Shown here piece after piece: positions 6,407 to 6,804 of a stretch of DNA of 6,804 bases. Every line of letters begins with the position of its first letter. Position 1 is the stretch's first letter. This DNA is from Candidatus Methanomethylophilaceae archaeon (lineage in GTDB: Archaea; Thermoplasmatota; Thermoplasmata; Methanomassiliicoccales; Methanomethylophilaceae). The position numbers were made by a program, and so were the translations under genes. The notes under the pieces were generated by a model, which saw nothing but the letters and a program-made list of their open reading frames with translations, made no database searches and was not told the origin of the DNA. The stretch spans positions 1 through 6,804 of the forward strand of contig JAFZXW010000023.1 of the NCBI GenBank assembly GCA_017616575.1. The letters are read 5' to 3'.

Positions 6407-6804
6407 GTATAACTACGATGCGGCGGGAGGCTCGGACGAAGCGGAGGGATAGCCTGGTCTTCCAGGGTTTCCAGCAGTTTTCATTACTGTGTCGGAGATC
6501 GCTGCAGCTGTCCAGATGGCCAGTGACCTGGTTACTGGGAGTTGGACGCTCTATATGGTCTGTACGTCTGGGTTGTGACGCAGACTGGCGTCGGGATGCT
6601 TCCGCCCAAGGTCGAGGTGGCGACTGCGTCGGTGGCCTGGTGGGGTGAGAGGACGTCAGCGTTGGATATGCACTGATCAGGGCGGTCATCACCGCACGTA
6701 TCAGGGGCGTTAAGGGGAGGCACCGACTACGATTACAGGTACGCTATAGTTAGGGTCAGACTTATCTGGAGCACTGTCCTAGTGATAGAATCCTATTGGA
6801 GGCC
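6407..6804. other. Upstream region of the transporter, no defensible gene
   Basis: These 398 bases look less GC-rich than the rest and have no long open frame on either strand. Two short plus-strand stretches read in a protein-like way but are broken: 6453-6575 (from PGLPGFPAVF to TSGL, after a TAG and before a TGA), and 6527-6673 in another frame (with VWVVTQTGVGML and WWGERTSALDMH). The second continues after a TGA to the right edge. Neither has a ribosome site or good start, and the minus strand of the same stretch also reads plausibly. I see no tRNA, rRNA or repeat array. This may be the remains of a decayed gene plus the promoter of the transporter operon. Confidence 0.4.
6520..6538. repeat. 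19-bp near-palindrome, candidate operator
   Basis: CCAGTGACC and GGTTACTGG flank a central T. Eight of the nine positions pair perfectly and the ninth is a G-T wobble. The size and two-fold symmetry fit a dimeric regulator site. It lies 114 bases upstream of the transporter start, where a promoter or operator would be plausible, but no TATA box is clear nearby. It could instead be a transcript hairpin, or chance. Confidence 0.35.

Noticed and set aside
5405..6412. Long plus-strand open frame antisense to the transporter
   Set aside because: It is a charged, low-complexity shadow, while the minus strand gives a ten-helix EamA protein with recognisable motifs.
6453..6466. CCTGG-TCTT-CCAGG hairpin near the transporter start
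   Set aside because: A five-base stem in GC-rich DNA is expected by chance, and it is not followed by a clear T-run in either direction.
5859..6692. Minus-strand frame overlapping the transporter and extending upstream of it
   Set aside because: Within the transporter it is Arg/Gly/His-rich shadow. The upstream part has no family resemblance or ribosome site.
6532..6723. 63-codon minus-strand frame at the right end
   Set aside because: It has no ribosome site or recognisable motif, and its complementary plus frame looks equally protein-like, so coding on either strand is unproven.

Overview
The window looks like chromosomal DNA of a GC-rich archaeon. The protein sequences suggest Thermoplasmatota, most likely Methanomassiliicoccales, but this assignment comes from protein style and is not proven. 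Supporting signs are AT-rich TATA-like elements in a GC-rich background, GGAGGT/GGTG ribosome sites matching an archaeal 16S 3' end, heavy AGG arginine use, and a secreted InlB-repeat-type protein of the kind common in gut and sediment archaea. All seven visible stop codons are TGA or TAA, never TAG. That is compatible with a pyrrolysine-using lineage but is weak evidence.

Layout. (1) Positions 976 to 1 (minus) hold the N-terminal 325 codons of a membrane-anchored extracellular protein that runs off the left edge. (2) Positions 977-1142 are a divergent intergenic region with a bidirectional TATA-like element and a small perfect inverted repeat. (3) Positions 1143-4367 (plus) form one tight operon: a P-loop NTPase, a 2x[4Fe-4S] ferredoxin-type subunit, then the alpha, beta and gamma subunits of a 2-oxoacid:ferredoxin oxidoreductase. 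The alpha and beta subunits are closest to the 2-oxoisovalerate (VOR) type. Junctions are 12 bp, about 2 bp, and two 4-bp overlaps, so co-translation is expected. (4) Positions 4368-4452 are a short convergent gap. (5) Positions 6406 to 4453 (minus) form a two-gene operon: an EamA/DMT-family membrane transporter followed, with a 29-bp overlap, by a tRNA-dihydrouridine synthase. (6) Positions 6407-6804 hold no gene I can defend, only short broken reading frames and a 19-bp near-palindrome.

How the genes work together. The four oxidoreductase subunits make a complete enzyme that interconverts a branched-chain (or other) 2-oxoacid plus CoA with an acyl-CoA, CO2 and reduced ferredoxin. TPP sits between alpha and beta, one [4Fe-4S] cluster in beta, and two in the ferredoxin subunit. 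The upstream P-loop NTPase is in the same transcript. It has lost the signature lysine of the MinD/ParA class and has no CxxC cluster-carrier motif, so its role is open. I see no defence system, CRISPR array, mobile element or RNA gene. The most distinctive items are the NTPase-oxidoreductase pairing, the extra cysteines in the dihydrouridine synthase C-terminus, and the disordered right end.
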